A program made the position numbers and the translations under genes. Below the pieces are notes generated by a model. That model saw nothing but the letters and a program-made list of their open reading frames with translations. It did no database searches and was not told where the DNA came from. Shown piece by piece: positions 8,964 through 16,254 of a DNA stretch of 36,942 nt. The stretch is from Bacteroidales bacterium (GTDB taxonomy: Bacteria; Bacteroidota; Bacteroidia; Bacteroidales; JALTDM01), in the NCBI GenBank assembly GCA_027074135.1, contig JALTDM010000004.1:1-36942 (forward strand), given 5' to 3'. Position 1 is the stretch's first letter. Each line of letters starts with the position of its first letter.

Positions 8964-9999
8964 GGTGCTTGATTTTTGTGTTAATGTAAAGAGCAAGAAA
9001 CACAACCAGGACAAATGTCAATAACAAAAAGCGTGCTAAATTGCTTGGTGTCCACATTTTTGTCAGAATTGCAACCGAAATTGCTGTGGAAAAGAACGAT
9101 ATAATTATGAATATTATTGCAACTGTTTGCTCTTTTAATCCTGCGTATACTAGATTGTGTGTTGTATGGTTTCTGTCTCCTTTGAATGGAGAAACTCCTT
9201 TGAGAAGTCTGTTTATCGTTACGGTTGTTGTGTCTGTAAGGGGCAATATAAACATAAAGGCTATTGCTAAAACTGTATCAATTTTATTTACACTTGGTGA
9301 GAAGTTATGATTCCAAACAAAAAAGATTCCTGTACCTGCCAATAATGCACCCAAAAGTTGACTGCCATTGTCACCCATATACATTTTTGAAGGATGCCAA
9401 TTTACATTAAGAAAAGCAACGAGTGCAGGTAATATCACATAAGGAATTATGCCGTATTCAAAATTACCTGTTATAATGGAAATAAACGTAATCCCTGAAA
9501 TAATGGCTAATGAAACAGATGTTGTTATAGCATCCATATTGTCAAGCATATTTATGGAATTCATTATGCCTACTACCCAAATTATAGTTGTTAAATAATT
9601 AAGCAATAAGCTGTTAAAAAAGTTTATGTAATATCCGGAAAGAATAAAGCCTAATGCAATTACAAATTGTACAATAAACTTAAAATAAGGACTTGTATTT
9701 AACAAATCGTCAGCAAGACCCATAATAAAACCAATTGTCACGGAGAAAAATAATATGATGTTAAATTCATTTAAGAAGTTGTATTCATCAGATAACCAGG
9801 CTACAGATATAAATAATCCGGCAAGCAAAACGAAGTAAAAAGTCACACCTCCAAGTATTGGTTTAGATTGTGATGCCCACCGTGGAAGAGAGGTTATTTG
9901 TTTTTTTAACCCAATTTTATTGGATCTCTTGTAAAGAAATTGACTGACTAAATATCCTATTAAAAAAAGTAATATGAAAATAACAGTTTCCGGAAGCAT
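8944..9999 (-). CDS. MraY/WecA/TagO-family undecaprenyl-phosphate sugar-1-phosphate transferase
   Basis: 351 residues with about ten hydrophobic segments. Polyprenyl-phosphate sugar-1-phosphate transferase motifs occur in the expected order: 'GLADDLLNTSPYFKF' (Mg-binding acidic pair), 'NSINMLDNMDAITT', 'NWHPSKMYMGDNGSQLLG' and, late, 'GDRNHTTHNL', the histidine motif that helps select the sugar nucleotide. The family transfers HexNAc-1-phosphate from UDP-sugar to undecaprenyl phosphate at the inner membrane, the first step of O-antigen, capsule or teichoic-type glycans. The motifs fit WecA/TagO better than MraY, and no mur genes are nearby. It is the first gene of the operon with the lytic transglycosylase and uvrA. 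The sugar specificity cannot be read from sequence. Confidence 0.88.
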   Translation of the reverse strand: MLPETVIFILLFLIGYLVSQFLYKRSNKIGLKKQITSLPRWASQSKPILGGVTFYFVLLAGLFISVAWLSDEYNFLNEFNIILFFSVTIGFIMGLADDLLNTSPYFKFIVQFVIALGFILSGYYINFFNSLLLNYLTTIIWVVGIMNSINMLDNMDAITTSVSLAIISGITFISIITGNFEYGIIPYVILPALVAFLNVNWHPSKMYMGDNGSQLLGALLAGTGIFFVWNHNFSPSVNKIDTVLAIAFMFILPLTDTTTVTINRLLKGVSPFKGDRNHTTHNLVYAGLKEQTVAIIFIIISFFSTAISVAILTKMWTPSNLARFLLLTFVLVVFLALYINTKIKHHENKNA

Positions 10000-10081
10000 A
10001 TAATCAAATAAAAATACTGCCTAAAAAAGTCGTAATGACCTTAATAGACAGTAGTGAAAGATAAAATATTATTAGAAGGTA

Positions 10082-10237
10082 TTATTTAACAGTATATTCG
10101 TCAGAAACTGTTAGTCTTTTCCTTCCTTTAGCTCTTCTGCGTGCCAAAACTTTTCTTCCGTTCTTGGTAGCCATTCTTGATCTGAAACCATGTTTATTTT
10201 TTCTTTTCCTGTTCGACGGTTGAAATGTCCTTTTCAT
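10082..10237 (-). CDS. rpmH: Ribosomal protein bL34
   Basis: 51 residues, read directly from the minus strand: it starts MKRTFQPSNRKRKNKHGFRS and continues RMATKNGRKVLARRRAKGRK to a TVSDEYTVK end. This is the diagnostic L34 sequence, very basic and full length. The protein binds 23S rRNA in the large subunit. The gene stands alone; dnaA, rnpA and yidC, its neighbours in many bacteria, are not adjacent. A good -7 promoter element lies 22 nt upstream of the ATG. Confidence 0.98.
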   Translation of the reverse strand: MKRTFQPSNRKRKNKHGFRSRMATKNGRKVLARRRAKGRKRLTVSDEYTVK

Positions 10238-10258
10238 ATCTCAAAATATTTGGATGTG

Positions 10259-10266
10259 CAAAGATA
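10259..10266 (-). promoter_or_regulatory. Putative -7 element for rpmH
   Basis: TATCTTTG on the minus strand matches the Bacteroidota TAnnTTTG box and ends 22 nt before the rpmH ATG. No clear -33 TTTG was seen. Confidence 0.5.
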
Positions 10267-10383
10267 ATACATTTTCGTTTTCGCTCTTTATTTTTATGAA
10301 AAGTTTTTTGCAAGACACAAACCTGTAAATTTTAAATATGGTATATTAACTTATAAATGTTTTGTGATTTTATTGTGTTATTG

Positions 10384-11745
10384 TTATTTGCCATTATAAA
10401 TTTTAGATAACGCTATTTCCGCAGCTTTAATAAATGCTGGCATTGTAGGAGCACTTGTTAATAACGGATGTGTTCCTATTTGATATGAAAGAACTTTAAA
10501 GACTGTTAATTCTTCTTGAATAGCTAAGGCTATAGTGTTAATTATTTCTCCGGTAGATTTGCCTCCCCAAACTTCTCCTCCTAAAATAGAGCCGTCTGAA
10601 GGTGAGACATATAATTTAACTGTCAATGTTGATGTGCCCGGTAATGTCCCGGGATGACGGTCAACTCCTGTAAATTTTGCGGAAATTATCTCTAAATTAA
10701 TCAAAGGTATATCTTTATCATTAACACCGGCAGAAGCCATTGCCAATTCGTTTATCTCAGTTGAAAATACAGCAATAGTTCCTGTGAAATTATTTCTAAT
10801 TCTTATCCCGAATAAGTTATAACCTAAAATACGAGCTTCGGATGCGGCAGTAGAAGCTAACATTATTTTATCTTTCCTTCCTGTTAAAAATCCTAAAGTT
10901 TCCGAACAATCTCCTACTGCATAAATATCTTTAACAGAAGTTTGTCCGAAATTGTCGACAATAATTGCTTTATATTCATTCAAGCTTAATCCGATTTTTT
11001 CTGCAAGGCTTGTGTTAGGAATATATCCTATTGCAATAAAAACAGCATCAGCCTCTAGTTCTTTACCAGAATTCAATTTAACTCTTTTTACTATACCACT
11101 TTCTCCAATAATCTCTTGAACGCTTGTTGAGGTGTAAACATTTACGTTTGCTTTTTTTAATTGTTCTGTGGCAATTTCGCTTAGTTCAGATGAAAAAGCT
11201 TTAGTGAAACACAAATCTTCTTTTTCAACAATACTTACTGTCTTATTTTTATCCTTTGCCAATTGTTCTGCTACTTCAGCCCCAATAAAACCTCCTCCGA
11301 TAATAACGATGTTTTTTTTATATTTTATTTCTTCTACGAGCTTACTAATATAATTATAACTTTTTTTTATAAAGAAAACATTTTTCAGGTCATGACCTTT
11401 TAATGATTTGGGAACTGAAGGATGGGAACCTGTAGCTAATATTAATTTGTGGTAAGAAAATTCTGAGCCGGAAACAGTTTTAACAATCTTTTGTTTTTTG
11501 TCAATTTCAATAACTTTATCAGTTATTACGTTGCCTCCCAAATCAATAAAAGGTTTTAAGCCCATAATATCTTTATTTACAGAGTCAAGTTCGTGAAAAA
11601 CGTAAGGAATCCCACATGGAATTAATCCTTTTTCTTCTTCCTTTAAAATTAAAACGCTTTTTGAAGTATATTGTTTCTTTACTGTTATAGCAGTAACGAT
11701 ACCTGCCGGTCCGGCACCGATAATTATTACATCAAACTTTTTCAT
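10384..11745 (-). CDS. FAD/NAD(P)-dependent disulfide oxidoreductase, CoA-disulfide reductase / NADH oxidase family
   Basis: 453 residues from ATG 11745. The FAD-binding motif GAGPAG is at residues 10-15; Cys44 sits in 'IPCGIPY', the position and context of the single redox-active cysteine of CoA disulfide reductases and Nox-type enzymes. A second dinucleotide fold, 'IVIIGGGFIGAEVAEQL', should bind NAD(P)H; 'IYAVGDCSE' closes the FAD site. The last third is the dimerisation domain ('GTSTLTVKLYV', 'IGTHPLLTSAPTMPAF'). There is no fused rhodanese domain. It probably reduces CoA or other low-molecular-weight disulfides, polysulfide, or O2; the sequence does not separate these. It appears monocistronic, with an AT-rich palindromic promoter region upstream. 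Confidence 0.8.
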   Translation of the reverse strand: MKKFDVIIIGAGPAGIVTAITVKKQYTSKSVLILKEEEKGLIPCGIPYVFHELDSVNKDIMGLKPFIDLGGNVITDKVIEIDKKQKIVKTVSGSEFSYHKLILATGSHPSVPKSLKGHDLKNVFFIKKSYNYISKLVEEIKYKKNIVIIGGGFIGAEVAEQLAKDKNKTVSIVEKEDLCFTKAFSSELSEIATEQLKKANVNVYTSTSVQEIIGESGIVKRVKLNSGKELEADAVFIAIGYIPNTSLAEKIGLSLNEYKAIIVDNFGQTSVKDIYAVGDCSETLGFLTGRKDKIMLASTAASEARILGYNLFGIRIRNNFTGTIAVFSTEINELAMASAGVNDKDIPLINLEIISAKFTGVDRHPGTLPGTSTLTVKLYVSPSDGSILGGEVWGGKSTGEIINTIALAIQEELTVFKVLSYQIGTHPLLTSAPTMPAFIKAAEIALSKIYNGK

Positions 11746-11787
11746 TTTGTTTAGATTTTAGTTAATAATTGATAATTTTTATATATA

Positions 11788-11795
11788 CAAATATA
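11788..11795 (-). promoter_or_regulatory. Putative -7 element for the flavoprotein gene, within an AT palindrome
   Basis: TATATTTG on the minus strand, 43 nt upstream of the ATG at 11745. It lies inside a palindrome of two TATATATA arms (11780-11787 and 11792-11799) separated by CAAA, which could be an operator or simply AT-rich promoter DNA. Confidence 0.4.
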
Positions 11796-12032
11796 TATAT
11801 GCAAATGTGATTTTTTTATGATAATTGTTAGATATTTTATTTTTTTAATGTTAAGCAACTTCGGGTTAAACTTCTTTCTTTAATTTTTCTGCAAAATCCT
11901 TTTACAAAATTTTCAAAAAAGAAAAAGATAACGTAAAGCTAAGTAAGTTTTACTCACTTTAAATAGTATTGCTTTGTTATGCAAAGATGTTAAAAACTAT
12001 GAGGATAACAAAGTATGCTGGAAATTTTGTGG

Positions 12033-12081
12033 AAATGATGAAAAGAGGCTGTTCTCCAAAGGCAGCAGCTTTTCATCATTT
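12033..12081 (-). terminator. Long hairpin just downstream of pheT, without U-tract
   Basis: Perfect 13-bp arms (AAATGATGAAAAG at 12033-12045 and its complement at 12069-12081) begin 9 nt after the pheT stop. Inside, a 2x2 AG/AG internal loop leads to a further 4-bp stem (GCTG/CAGC) closed by an 11-nt loop. The stem is long, but no T-run follows on the minus strand, so it is not a classical intrinsic terminator. It may be a terminator variant, an mRNA 3'-end stabiliser, or a processed small RNA. Confidence 0.5.
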
Positions 12082-12090
12082 AGTTTAGTG

Positions 12091-14541
12091 TCAACTGCGA
12101 ACCGAAGCGTTAAGTTCTTTTTCCAGTTTGTTGATTATCTTGAACATAACTTTATTTGCTTCTTCATCTTTAAGTGTCTTGTTTTTGTCTTGAAGGATAA
12201 GTCTTACTGCATAAGATTTTTTGCCTTTACCGAGTTTTTCTTCATTTTCGTAAACATCAAACAAGAATACTTCTTTTATCAATTTTGATTTTACAGAAGC
12301 GATAAGTTTTTCTATATCGTTAAATGTAATTTGTTTGTCTATCAATACAGCAATATCTCTTTGCACTTCGGGGAATTTGGGCAAATCCTCAAATTTTATT
12401 TGGTGGTCGCTGTATCGGTTTATAAGGTTTTCAAAATTGGTTTCGGCATAAAATACAGGTGTTTCAATCTCAAACTTTTTGGTAATCTTTGAATTTACTT
12501 TTCCTAATCTGAAAAGGGTAGTGCTGTTGTTTTTATATTCCAATCCGAAATCAAAAATATCATCTGAAATGGCAATTTTTTCATGAATTGCAATACCGAG
12601 TTTATTCAATATACTTTCAACCTGTGATTTCAATTCGAAAAATTCATTTTGTACAGGTTTTTCATTCCACATATTTTCATTTCGTGTGCCGGTTACAGCA
12701 ATTGCAAAACTATAATTTTCAGAGTAATTATCAAGGTTTGATTTATCTTCCGGTTTGGTAAGCCTAACAACATTACCTAATTCATAAAACCTTATGTCTT
12801 TTTTTTGACGATTTATGTTGTGAACTATTGATTCCAACATACCAAAAAGCAATGTTTGCCTCATTGCATTCAGTTCGCTGCTGAGGGGATTTTTTATCAT
12901 TACCAAGTTTTGGGCACGATAAGTAGTTAATGAGTTATAGTATTCGGAGGCGGTGAGTGAATTGTTCATTATTTCGCGGTAACCTTTACTTGTCAAAAAG
13001 TTTGCAATAGAATTTGTAATTACTTCTTTGTCGGGTTTGGGTCTGTAGGTGAGAACGGATTTAACTTGTGAAGGTATTTCTATGTTGTTGTAACCGTAAA
13101 TTCTCAAGATTTCTTCTACCACATCTGCTGGTCTGGTAACATCTACACGGTAAGTAGGAACAGAAACCAATATACTTTTTTCTTTTTCTGCTATTATTTT
13201 TATTTCAAGCCCTTCAAGTATGTTTTTTATTTGGTAACGGTCAAGTTCTTTTCCAATCATTGTGGTTACATAATCAAAATCAAGTTCTACAACTTTTTCT
13301 TCTACAGGTTCGGGATACACATCATTTATTTCCATTGCAATTTCTCCACCTGCAAGTTCTTTAATCAATTTAGCTGCAAGTTTTAGAGGATAAACCGTAT
13401 TGTTTATATCAGTACCTCGTTCAAATCTGAAAGAAGCGTCGGTATGTAAATTATGCCGTTTGGCAGATTTTCTGATGAAAACAGGATTGAACCAAGCACT
13501 TTCTAGAAAAATATTTTTTGTTTCTTCCGTTATTCCGGAATATTTACCGCCAAATACTCCCGCCATACACAGAGGTGTATTTTCGGCATCGCATATCATA
13601 AGGTCTTCTGCCGACAGCTTGCGTCCTACATCGTCAAGAGTTGTAAAAGGTGTACCTTCGGGTAAAGTTTTTACTTTGATTGTATTACCTTTTATTTTGT
13701 CTGCATCAAATGCGTGCAGTGGTTGCCCCGTTTCGTGCAAAACGAAGTTTGTAATGTCCACAATGTTGTTTATTGGAGTGAGGCCTATAGTCATCAGTTT
13801 GTATTTGAGCCAGTCGGGAGATTCTTTTACCGTTACGCCTTTTATTGAAATTCCTGTGTAGCGTTTGCAACCTTCATTGTCTTCAATAATTATGTCAATG
13901 GGAAGAGAATTGTTGTCAATTTTTATTTCTGCATCTCTTTTTTTTAGTTTTAGGTACTTTTCGTTTGCATTGTAATAGGCAAAAATATCCCTTGCTACTC
14001 CGTAATGTGAAGCTGCATCAATTCTGTTTGGTGTAAGTTCTACTTCTATTACTGTGTCCTCGGGTATATTTACATAATTTTTGAAATCTTTACCCACCGG
14101 TGCATTTTCGTCCAAAACCAAAATACCATCATGGGAGTCGCCCAGTCCGATTTCATCTTCTGCACAAATCATTCCTTCGGAGACATGTCCGCGAAGTTTT
14201 ACTTTTTTTATTTTAAGGACTTCATTTTTGTAATACAAAGTAGTTCCTACGGTAGCTACTACTACTTTCTGGTTTTCTGCAACATTGGGTGCTCCGCAAA
14301 CTATATCCAAAACTTTTCCGCCGATATCAACTTTGGTTGCAGAAAGATTATTTGTACCTTCTATTTTTTTGAATTCAAGCACTTTGCCTATTTTCAAACC
14401 TTCCAGTCCGCCTTTTATGGGGTGAAATTTTTCTGTTGATGCAACTTCCAATCCTATGGAGGTTAGTATATATTTTATTTCTGATGCTTGTATATTTTTC
14501 AAATCAATGAGTTCTCCAAGCCAATTCAACGAAATTTTCAT
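12091..14541 (-). CDS. pheT: Phenylalanine--tRNA ligase beta subunit
   Basis: 816 residues, the full bacterial length, from ATG 14541. Domains in order: an N-terminal segment 'MKISLNWLGELIDL'; an EMAP/OB-type tRNA-binding domain ('GVKLRGHVSEGMICAEDEIGLG'-like, about residues 45-155); B3/B4 editing domain (about 220-390, 'LHAFDADKI', 'RFERGTD'); B5 domain (about 410-480); catalytic-like core; and the C-terminal FDX-ACB anticodon-binding domain ('FPEVQRDIAVLID ... SYAVRLILQD'). With PheS, encoded elsewhere, it forms the heterotetramer that charges tRNA-Phe; beta provides editing and tRNA binding. The gene is separate from pheS, as is common in Bacteroidota. Confidence 0.97.
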   Translation of the reverse strand: MKISLNWLGELIDLKNIQASEIKYILTSIGLEVASTEKFHPIKGGLEGLKIGKVLEFKKIEGTNNLSATKVDIGGKVLDIVCGAPNVAENQKVVVATVGTTLYYKNEVLKIKKVKLRGHVSEGMICAEDEIGLGDSHDGILVLDENAPVGKDFKNYVNIPEDTVIEVELTPNRIDAASHYGVARDIFAYYNANEKYLKLKKRDAEIKIDNNSLPIDIIIEDNEGCKRYTGISIKGVTVKESPDWLKYKLMTIGLTPINNIVDITNFVLHETGQPLHAFDADKIKGNTIKVKTLPEGTPFTTLDDVGRKLSAEDLMICDAENTPLCMAGVFGGKYSGITEETKNIFLESAWFNPVFIRKSAKRHNLHTDASFRFERGTDINNTVYPLKLAAKLIKELAGGEIAMEINDVYPEPVEEKVVELDFDYVTTMIGKELDRYQIKNILEGLEIKIIAEKEKSILVSVPTYRVDVTRPADVVEEILRIYGYNNIEIPSQVKSVLTYRPKPDKEVITNSIANFLTSKGYREIMNNSLTASEYYNSLTTYRAQNLVMIKNPLSSELNAMRQTLLFGMLESIVHNINRQKKDIRFYELGNVVRLTKPEDKSNLDNYSENYSFAIAVTGTRNENMWNEKPVQNEFFELKSQVESILNKLGIAIHEKIAISDDIFDFGLEYKNNSTTLFRLGKVNSKITKKFEIETPVFYAETNFENLINRYSDHQIKFEDLPKFPEVQRDIAVLIDKQITFNDIEKLIASVKSKLIKEVFLFDVYENEEKLGKGKKSYAVRLILQDKNKTLKDEEANKVMFKIINKLEKELNASVRS

Positions 14542-14568
14542 AATCAGTAGGGTTTATTTTTTGATGTA

Positions 14569-14576
14569 CAAAAGTA
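14569..14576 (-). promoter_or_regulatory. Putative -7 element for pheT
   Basis: TACTTTTG on the minus strand, 27 nt upstream of the pheT ATG. It matches TAnnTTTG; no -33 element is evident. Confidence 0.45.
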
Positions 14577-14599
14577 ATCACAAAAATAATATGATGATT

Positions 14600-15043
14600 C
14601 TATTGTGCAGGCTTATTTACTCCTCTCTTTTCATCTAAGTAATCGCCTACCTTTTCAGAAAAACGCAACTGTTGGATACGCCACTTTTTGCCTGGACGGT
14701 ACATTGTAAAAATAAACAACAAAGGTTGTCTGTCGTATTTGGCAAGATAAAACAGTCGGATGTAATTGTTTCCTGCTTTTGTTTCTTCAATGAGTTCACT
14801 GCCATAAAATTTGCCGAGTAATTTTACTATTTTGTTCAGTTCGTTTTTAATTTTTAGGTTGCCTGCAACTTGTGTTCTGAGGTATTTGTTTGTTTTAAAA
14901 ATGTAATCAATGGCGGCATCATTACCTTTGGATTTCATTATGGAAAAAAAATTATCAGGTATGGCAAGATAGCTTTTAGTGTCTTGACCAATCCCTGTCC
15001 GTGCAAAAAGTATGAATGCTAAAAAAAATAAATGTTTTCCCAC
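14600..15043 (-). CDS. Small secreted protein of unknown function
   Basis: 147 residues. The only available start is GTG at 15043: an in-frame TAG stands two codons upstream. A signal peptide (MGKHLFFLAFILFARTGIG) is followed by QDTKSYLAIPDNFF, so the mature protein would begin with Gln. The mature part has a mixed helix/strand pattern ('FFSIMKSKGNDAAIDYIFKTNKYL', 'LFIFTMYRPGKKWRIQQLRFSEKV'), reminiscent of small NTF2-like secreted proteins, but I do not recognise a family with confidence. It has its own -7 element and lies 58 nt from pheT, downstream of which it is not transcribed; it may be monocistronic. Confidence 0.7.
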   Translation of the reverse strand: MGKHLFFLAFILFARTGIGQDTKSYLAIPDNFFSIMKSKGNDAAIDYIFKTNKYLRTQVAGNLKIKNELNKIVKLLGKFYGSELIEETKAGNNYIRLFYLAKYDRQPLLFIFTMYRPGKKWRIQQLRFSEKVGDYLDEKRGVNKPAQ

Positions 15044-15067
15044 TTTCTATGACTTTTGTTGTATTCA

Positions 15068-15075
15068 CAAAGTTA
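15068..15075 (-). promoter_or_regulatory. Putative -7 element for the small secreted protein gene
   Basis: TAACTTTG on the minus strand, 24 nt upstream of the GTG start at 15043; matches TAnnTTTG. Confidence 0.45.
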
Positions 15076-15168
15076 AAAAAAAATGAATAGATGTTTATGT
15101 TTTATGATAACGGTTTTGTGTATAAGTAGTAGCGGGATTTTCTGCACTTTATGGTATTATTGTTTATT

Positions 15169-16043
15169 TTATTCAAATTGTTCATTTTTAACTTTTTGTC
15201 CGCCATTACTTATACGCAATGTTATCCTTAATATTTTAATATCTCCAATATTTTCTATTACAGCTCTTCTTATATCTTTTTCATCTTCATCACTAATATT
15301 TTTCCTTAAAATTATACAATTGAAAGCTTCTTTTGGTACTCTAATTTGTCTATCTTCAATAGTTGTACCATTATACCAAAATTTTTGTGTTCTGTATTCT
15401 TTTTCATAGCTCCATTTTTTTCTTTAAAATATACTTGCATATATCTGATTAAATCACTGTCCATAATTGGTTATGGTAAAAGAATTGGTATCTCATCATA
15501 ATATTGAACTTTACCACCACCACCTAAATATCTAAAAAGAATTTTAGAATTATAGCCTATGCAAAAACCTTTATGGTTATTTGCATATTTCTCCCACATA
15601 ATGTCTAAACATTTTTCTTCTGTTAAACTTAAAATTCCCAATCTTTGAAATAATTGCTCAAGATAGTGTCTTTGAAAATCACTATTTTTTTCTTTGTCTT
15701 TATATGCTTCTAATTTTAATAGTTCTCTAATCTTTTTTCTTTTTAATTGTCGTGATAAATTTGGCTCTACTTCGTTTGCCAATCGTTTGTAGAATAATTC
15801 AGCTTGTTTTTTATCCATATCCATTAAATCATATCGTATCGGAATTTTACAATCAAGCTTATCTGCAAACTCGCTTGGCGAGGCCATATAAATTTCTCTT
15901 TTGGTTATAAATCTTTTGTGATAGTCGTTTTCCCAATATCTGTATTTAAAAAGGATTTCAGTATATTCAATATCATCTAAACTTTTTATTTTCTTTTTTA
16001 TTTCCATTAATGTGTAATGTGATATTGATTCATTAATTTTCAT
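15169..16043 (-). pseudogene. DUF2971-family gene broken by a stop codon and a frameshift
   Basis: From ATG 16043 the frame encodes about 190 residues with the DUF2971 pattern: 'LFKYRYWEN', 'REIYMASPSEFADKLD', 'LDIMWEKYANNHKGFCIGYNS', 'VQYYDEIPILLP', ending at TAA 15471-15473. The family normally continues. Reading through gives PIMDSDLIRYMQVYFKE. Then, at a run of seven A residues on the minus strand (15415-15421), a one-base shift restores the family hallmark 'KKWSYEKEYR' and an open frame to TAA at 15169, ending 'SNGGQKVKNEQFE'. Adding one A to the run would rejoin the frames. So two lesions, a nonsense codon and a -1 frameshift, separate the halves. DUF2971 has no established function and is often sporadically distributed. 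A sequencing error could explain the homopolymer, but less easily the stop. Confidence 0.8.
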
Positions 16044-16254
16044 TCCAAACAACTCTGACTTTTATTGCTTTATGAAAAAAAACAGAGCAATTACAGTTCC
16101 TTAAATCAGCAAATCCTTTGTATCAAAGCATATGTCATAGTTTTTTCAATATTTATGTTTTTTGATAATGAATGATTAAATGTTAATAACGCAATTTCGG
16201 TCAAAAAATTGAATTGACAATAATAAAATTGAGGTAATTTTTTTAACCGCTGTG

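Larger units (their letters stand above)
11746..12090. other. 345-base intergenic region between pheT and the flavoprotein gene
   Basis: No convincing gene. It holds the flavoprotein promoter (-7 box 11788-11795), a palindromic run of alternating AT at 11780-11799, small imperfect inverted repeats around 11940-11990, and the 49-nt hairpin at 12033-12081. A plus-strand reading frame beginning here runs on antisense to pheT and looks spurious. No tRNA, DnaA-box cluster or insertion-sequence remnant was recognised. Confidence 0.6.

Noticed and set aside
10238..10383. Possible replication origin next to rpmH
   Set aside because: No dnaA, rnpA or DnaA-box cluster is seen nearby; rpmH alone is not evidence of an origin.
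11974..12288. Plus-strand open frame of 104 codons downstream of pheT
   Set aside because: Two thirds of it is antisense to the pheT FDX-ACB domain, and its Phe-rich composition is typical of shadow frames.
15083..15409. Plus-strand open frame of 108 codons in the DUF2971 region
   Set aside because: It lies antisense to the frameshifted second half of the DUF2971 gene, whose protein motifs are clear, and it has no recognisable domain.
16053..16254. Possible mobile-element boundary between the DUF2971 pseudogene and the adhesin
   Set aside because: Only a weak 6-bp inverted repeat (16064-16069/16086-16091) is present; no transposase, target duplication or terminal repeats were found.
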